37,019 nt of DNA, taken from assembly GCA_028291845.1 (NCBI GenBank), contig JAQGNM010000128.1, positions 1 through 37,019 on the forward strand, in the 5' to 3' direction. This document shows positions 33,796-37,019 of the stretch, piece by piece. Position numbers and translations under genes: made by a program. Source of the DNA: Massilia sp. (GTDB lineage: Bacteria; Pseudomonadota; Gammaproteobacteria; Burkholderiales; Burkholderiaceae_D). Positions within the stretch are counted from its first letter, which is position 1; each line of letters begins with the position of its first letter. The notes beneath the pieces are model-generated. The model saw only the letters and a program-made list of their open reading frames with translations, searched no databases and was not told where the DNA came from.

Positions 33796-34896
33796 ATGAA
33801 AACCCACAAGATCGCCGTCATCGCCGGCGACGGCATCGGCAACGAAGTCATGCCCGAAGGCTTGCGCGTGCTGCGGGCGGCGGCGAGAAAATTCGGGCTT
33901 GCGCTCGAGTTCACCACCATGGACTGGGCCAACTGCAATTATTACCTCGAGCACGGACAGATGATGCCGGACGACTGGCGCGAGCAGCTCGATGGCTTCG
34001 AAGCGATTTATTTCGGCGCCGCCGGCATGCCCGCGCTGGTGCCCGACCACATTTCGCTGTGGGGCTCCCTGATCAAGTTTCGCCGCGAGTTCGACCAGTA
34101 CGTCAACCTGCGGCCGGTGCGGCTGATGCCGGGCGTGCCCTGTCCGCTGGCCGGACGCAAGCCGGGCGACATCGATTTTTACGTGGTGCGCGAAAATACC
34201 GAGGGAGAATATTCCTCGGTGGGCGGGCGCATGTTCGAGGGCACCGAGCGCGAATTCGTCGTGCAGGATGCGATTTTCACCCGCAAGGGCACCGACCGCA
34301 TTTTGAAATACGCGTTCGAACTGGCGCGCAGCCGCCCCAAGCGCCACCTGACGGCCGCCACCAAGTCGAACGGCATCTCGATCAGCATGCCGTACTGGGA
34401 CGAGCGGGTGGCGGCGATGGCGCACAACTATCCCGACGTGGTCTGGGACAAGTACCACATCGACATCCTGTGCGCCCGCTTCGTGCTCTCGCCGGAGCGC
34501 TTCGACGTGGTGGTGGCGTCGAACCTGTTCGGCGACATCCTGTCCGACCTGGGGCCGGCGTGCACCGGCACCATCGGCATCGCGCCGTCCGCCAACCTCA
34601 ATCCGGAGCGCAGCTTTCCCTCGCTGTTCGAGCCGGTGCACGGCTCGGCCCCCGATATTTTCGGCAAAAACATCGCCAACCCGATCGGCATGATCTGGTC
34701 GGGCGCGATGATGCTCGATTTTCTGGGGCAGGGCGACGCCGCCTACACGGCAGCGCATGACGCCATCATGCGCGCCGTCGAAACCGTGCTGGCGCAGGGA
34801 CCGACCACGCCCGACCTGGGCGGATCGGCCGACACCACCGAGGTGGGCAGCGCGATCGCCGAAGCGATCGTCAATGCAGGCAGCGCGGCGGGCTGA
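33796..34896 (+). CDS. Tartrate dehydrogenase / D-malate dehydrogenase (decarboxylating)
   Basis: The 366-residue enzyme is a beta-decarboxylating dehydrogenase of the isocitrate/isopropylmalate family. It starts KIAVIAGDGIGNEVMPEGLR and carries FRREFDQYVNLRPVRLMPGV, YVVRENTEGEYSSVGGRMFE, the ATKSNGISISMPYWDERV lysine region, and the metal and cofactor part VASNLFGDILSDLGPACTGT with FEPVHGSAPDIFGKNIANPI. The NREN/TEGEYS and SLWGSL forms match TtuC/DmlA, which oxidise tartrate or D-malate with NAD+. AAAGG is five bases before ATG 33796. It is a monocistronic gene between nicotinamidase and the NTF2-like gene; no LysR partner is adjacent. Confidence 0.92.
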   Translation: MKTHKIAVIAGDGIGNEVMPEGLRVLRAAARKFGLALEFTTMDWANCNYYLEHGQMMPDDWREQLDGFEAIYFGAAGMPALVPDHISLWGSLIKFRREFDQYVNLRPVRLMPGVPCPLAGRKPGDIDFYVVRENTEGEYSSVGGRMFEGTEREFVVQDAIFTRKGTDRILKYAFELARSRPKRHLTAATKSNGISISMPYWDERVAAMAHNYPDVVWDKYHIDILCARFVLSPERFDVVVASNLFGDILSDLGPACTGTIGIAPSANLNPERSFPSLFEPVHGSAPDIFGKNIANPIGMIWSGAMMLDFLGQGDAAYTAAHDAIMRAVETVLAQGPTTPDLGGSADTTEVGSAIAEAIVNAGSAAG

Positions 34897-34908
34897 ATAC
34901 ACTGAAGA

Positions 34909-35268
34909 CTAGCGCAAGGTCCACGACGAGCACGCCAGCAGCCAGCCGCCGCCATCCTGTTGCAGCAGGATGTCGATGAATGAATGCTTCTCGCCGTGGC
35001 GGCCGTTGGCGCTGCTGACTGCGTGCACCAGGGGCGGAAAAAAATAGAATTTCGGCGGCGACAGCTTGGGCGCCTGCTGCTTGCGTGCCGCCTGCGCTTG
35101 CGTCTGATAATAGGCGGCGATAGCGGCGCGGCCCTGGATGCGTTGGCCGGCCGGCACGAACAACGAGCCATCGTCGACGTACAAGGCGGCGATCGCCGCG
35201 CCATCGCCGGCGGCACGCGCAGCCAGCAGCGTTTCCATCAATGCGCGGACCGGCTCCGGGGCGTCCAT
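34909..35268 (-). CDS. NTF2/SnoaL-like protein (DUF4440 type)
   Basis: The 119-residue protein has the small cone-shaped NTF2-like pattern: a helix ALMETLLAARAAGDGAAIAA, then LYVDDGSLFVPAGQRIQGRA and AIAAYYQTQ, a strand KFYFFPPLVHAVSSANGR and the closing GGGWLLACSSWTL. Relatives act as small enzymes, ligand binders or subunits; no catalytic pair can be assigned here. It lies 16 bp after the ankyrin-repeat gene on the same strand, so the two form an operon. Confidence 0.8.
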   Translation of the reverse strand: MDAPEPVRALMETLLAARAAGDGAAIAALYVDDGSLFVPAGQRIQGRAAIAAYYQTQAQAARKQQAPKLSPPKFYFFPPLVHAVSSANGRHGEKHSFIDILLQQDGGGWLLACSSWTLR

Positions 35269-35284
35269 ACGGGCCTGCGGCTTG

Positions 35285-35854
35285 TCACTGCGCCGGCGGC
35301 GCCAGCGCTTCCAGCGCCGCCAGCGTGTCGTGCGCGCCCATCGTCGCCGCCAGGCTGTGCGCCGTCATGCCGCGGCTGTCGACGGCGTCGACGCTGGCGC
35401 CGTGTTCGATCAGCAGGTGCAGCATGTCGACGCGGTTGAACATCGAAGCCAGCATCAGCGGCGTCTTGCCGTCCGGGCTATTGCCGTCGATGGCGGCGCC
35501 GTTGTCGATCAACAGGGCGGCGATTTCCATGAAGCCCTTGTAGGCGACGCCGGCCAGCGGGGTCTGGCCCTGGTCGTTGGCCACATTCGGATCGGCGCCC
35601 GCCTGCAGCAGCACGCGCACGGTGTCGATGTGGCCGTGATAACTGGCCAGCATGAGCAGGCTGTCGCCTTTTTCGTTACGAAAGTTCACCGGCATGCCTT
35701 TTTCGATCAGGCCGGCCAGCCGTTCGCTGCCGCCTTCGCGCACCAGGTTGAACACCTGGCGCAGAAAATCGAGGGTTTCGGCATCCATCGGCGCTGCTTG
35801 CCCTGACTGGCCCGCAGGGATAGTTGCCTGGGTAGTTGATTGTTCAGTACTCAT
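35285..35854 (-). CDS. Ankyrin-repeat protein
   Basis: The 189-residue protein has a polar Gln/Thr/Ser-rich start (about 1-22), a helical region (DAETLDFLRQVFNLVREGGS) and four to five ankyrin repeats: VNFRNEKGDSLLMLASYHGH, PNVANDQGQTPLAGVAYKGF, IDGNSPDGKTPLMLASMFNR and VDAVDSRGMTAHSLAATMGA. No signal peptide is present, so it is probably cytoplasmic, with a protein-binding role. GAGA lies eight bases before ATG 35854. It precedes the NTF2-like gene; the pair's partner proteins are unknown. Confidence 0.9.
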   Translation of the reverse strand: MSTEQSTTQATIPAGQSGQAAPMDAETLDFLRQVFNLVREGGSERLAGLIEKGMPVNFRNEKGDSLLMLASYHGHIDTVRVLLQAGADPNVANDQGQTPLAGVAYKGFMEIAALLIDNGAAIDGNSPDGKTPLMLASMFNRVDMLHLLIEHGASVDAVDSRGMTAHSLAATMGAHDTLAALEALAPPAQ

Positions 35855-35969
35855 GATTTCTCGCTGGACGATTGGTTTTGTCTTGACGGTATGATATCTG
35901 GCGCGGCCGGTCGGTGCGCACGCGCACCTTGCACGCTAGCGATTGCGGCGGCGTCCGCTGCCAGTTTGC

Positions 35970-35990
35970 GGTAATGTTGTACGCATTACC
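35970..35990. promoter_or_regulatory. 7-bp perfect inverted repeat upstream of the small-protein gene
   Basis: GGTAATG (35970-35976) and CATTACC (35984-35990) flank a 7-base spacer, 20 bp before the ATG of the 36-residue gene. The symmetry and position suit an operator or a 5'-leader hairpin. No clear -10 was identified. Confidence 0.55.
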
Positions 35991-36009
35991 ACTCAATCAA
36001 GGAAACAAC

Positions 36010-36120
36010 ATGAAAAAGCTGATCATGATGGCCATTGCCGGCTTCGTCTGGAAAAAGGTGCAGGCACGCATCCTCAAGCAACCGCAGGCCGTGCCGGCGC
36101 GCGGGGTGCGCCGTCTTTGA
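36010..36120 (+). CDS. 36-residue small protein
   Basis: ATG 36010 to TGA 36120 encodes a short basic protein with a hydrophobic start (MKKLIMMAIAGFVWKK) and a tail rich in Arg, Pro and Gln. AAGGAA lies five bases before the ATG, an inverted repeat precedes it, and two hairpins, one with a strong T-run, follow immediately. That package of leader, ribosome site and terminator argues for a real gene. The hydrophobic helix is probably too short for a firm membrane anchor. The function is unknown. Confidence 0.7.
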   Translation: MKKLIMMAIAGFVWKKVQARILKQPQAVPARGVRRL

Positions 36121-36125
36121 TGCGC

Positions 36126-36143
36126 ATCCCGATTTGTCGGGAT
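36126..36143 (+). other. 7-bp stem-loop directly after the small-protein gene
   Basis: ATCCCGA (36126-36132) and TCGGGAT (36137-36143) with a TTTG loop. It sits between the stop codon and the intrinsic terminator and may protect the transcript 3' end or contribute to termination. Confidence 0.6.
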
Positions 36144-36147
36144 CATA

Positions 36148-36177
36148 CCCGCCACGCTTTCGTGGCGGGTTTTTTTT
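36148..36177 (+). terminator. Rho-independent terminator of the small-protein gene
   Basis: Stem CCCGCCACG (36148-36156), loop CTTT, stem CGTGGCGGG (36161-36169), then eight T residues (36170-36177). This is one of the strongest terminators in the window. Confidence 0.93.
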
Positions 36178-36207
36178 AGCGGCTGATTCTTATTCAGAAG
36201 AGATGCC

Positions 36208-36969
36208 TTGCTTATCCAGTCACGTTTTGCCTCATCGCTGCGCTACGCTGCGGCCACCGCTGTAACCGCCACCTTGCTGGCGCCCTCTATGGCCAGCGCC
36301 GCGGCCGCGGCCGTCGCCGCCAACCTGCCGCCACCGGGCTTGTACCGGGTCGACAGCGATGCCACCGTCATCTACCGTGACGGCGCCTCGTACCAGCAGA
36401 AGGTTGACGGCGCAAGTAACAGCGTCAGCCTGCGCGTGCAATCGGCCAAGGGCAAGGCCATCGGCGCCACCAGCTCGGCTGTTCCCACACAAGTTTGCAT
36501 CGCCGCCGGCGCGCAAAACAATGGTTTGCCGCTGCCGGGGATGGCGGCAAATTCCACGTGCAAGGCCGGCGCGCCGCTCACCGGGCCGAAAGGCACCGTG
36601 TTCAGTTCGCGCTGCGATATCGCCGATATCGATATCGGCGTGCGCAAACTCGACGCCAGGAACTGGGAAATGAAAACCACCGTCAGCGAGCATCTGGGAC
36701 CGAAGGGCATGCTCGACTTCGACCAGCAGCGCAAGATGTTCGAAACGTCCTTGAAAAACGCCACCAGCGCCGAGGAGCGCGCCGACGTCCAGTACACGCT
36801 GGATCACTGGGAAGAGTTCAAGCAGGAGATGCGCGCGAACGCCGCCGCCTCGGGCGCGCAAGCTGCGCCGGGCGCTGCCACCCGCATGAGCACGGCGACC
36901 AGCCGCCTGACCCGGGTGGGCGAGAGCTGCAAGGTCGCCGCCGCGCCGGCCGCGGGGACTGCGCGATGA
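36208..36969 (+). CDS. Exported protein of unknown function (DUF3617-like by appearance)
   Basis: The 253-residue protein has a signal peptide (MLIQSRFASSLRYAAATAVT, cleavage near ASA) followed by LPPPGLYRVDSDATVIYRDG. Four cysteines are spaced in QVCIAAGAQ, STCKAGAPL, SSRCDIADI and the C-terminal ESCK. A charged helical segment, KMFETSLKNATSAEERADVQ, lies near 170-200. The layout of a small exported beta domain with 'pGlYrV' reminds me of DUF3617 proteins, but this is not secure. The start is TTG at 36208, as no ATG lies in frame ahead of the signal; the ribosome site is weak. The stop overlaps the next ATG (ATGA). Confidence 0.7.
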   Translation: MLIQSRFASSLRYAAATAVTATLLAPSMASAAAAAVAANLPPPGLYRVDSDATVIYRDGASYQQKVDGASNSVSLRVQSAKGKAIGATSSAVPTQVCIAAGAQNNGLPLPGMAANSTCKAGAPLTGPKGTVFSSRCDIADIDIGVRKLDARNWEMKTTVSEHLGPKGMLDFDQQRKMFETSLKNATSAEERADVQYTLDHWEEFKQEMRANAAASGAQAAPGAATRMSTATSRLTRVGESCKVAAAPAAGTAR

Positions 36970-37019
36970 GGGCCGTGCTTGCGCTGGCTGGCACCGCCGT
37001 GCTGCTTGCAGGCTGCGGC
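36966..37019 (+). CDS. Lipoprotein, N-terminal end only (cut by window end)
   Basis: ATG 36966 overlaps the preceding stop by four bases. The 18 visible residues MRAVLALAGTAVLLAGCG form a complete lipoprotein signal with lipobox LLAGC. It is co-transcribed with the exported protein before it. Nothing more can be said from the visible part. Confidence 0.75.
   Translation, partial: MRAVLALAGTAVLLAGCG

Noticed and set aside
33496..34902. 468-codon open frame antisense to the tartrate dehydrogenase gene
   Set aside because: Shadow of a conserved enzyme; His/Arg-rich with no family likeness.

Overview
The window is high-GC, tightly packed bacterial DNA. Codon use, the gene families present (class III alcohol dehydrogenase with Gfa, Liv-type transporters, many LysR regulators) and protein similarity by eye all suggest a betaproteobacterium of the Oxalobacteraceae (Massilia/Duganella/Janthinobacterium-like). 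That assignment is inference, not a search result. No rRNA, tRNA or CRISPR array is visible.

Left part (1-9300): the 3' end of an acyl-CoA synthetase is translationally coupled to a succinate-semialdehyde-type aldehyde dehydrogenase. A regulator built from two tandem HxlR domains follows, then adenylate kinase on the opposite strand with its own terminator. A complete branched-chain-amino-acid-type ABC importer comes next: livG-livF-livH-livM on the minus strand and a divergent periplasmic binding protein. Each side has a good sigma-70 promoter in the 209-bp divergent region.

Middle part (9300-21000) is accessory and partly decayed. It holds an isolated TadG-TadE-TadE pseudopilin trio, a frameshifted quinone-oxidoreductase-type dehydrogenase, a LysR gene fused by deletion to the back half of a tautomerase gene, and an intact EamA exporter with a divergent LysR. 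A vanadium-dependent haloperoxidase, a lipoprotein gene frameshifted inside its signal peptide, and a phytanoyl-CoA-dioxygenase-like gene with a truncated second copy 3.7 kb upstream complete this part.

Right-centre part (21190-31870) is the most coherent system, a lanthanide-type methanol oxidation cluster. XoxF (PQQ dehydrogenase with the lanthanide Asp), XoxG cytochrome c and XoxJ would oxidise methanol in the periplasm. Gfa and S-(hydroxymethyl)glutathione dehydrogenase would detoxify the formaldehyde in the cytoplasm. A sigma-54 activator (GAF-AAA+-Fis), a cytochrome b561, an ATP-grasp protein with an altered metal motif and two uncharacterised periplasmic proteins accompany them. A very good -24/-12 promoter lies upstream of the glutathione-dependent dehydrogenase, the first gene of the probable seven-gene run, so the local sigma-54 activator is the obvious candidate regulator. 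A 156-bp MITE-like element with 24-bp inverted ends sits inside the cluster. PQQ biosynthesis and formate dehydrogenase genes are not in the window.

Right end (32167-37019): a type-3 solute-binding domain protein without a signal peptide, nicotinamidase, a tartrate/D-malate dehydrogenase, an NTF2-like protein with an ankyrin-repeat protein, a 36-residue small protein with its own palindrome and terminator, a secreted protein of unknown function, and the first residues of a lipoprotein.
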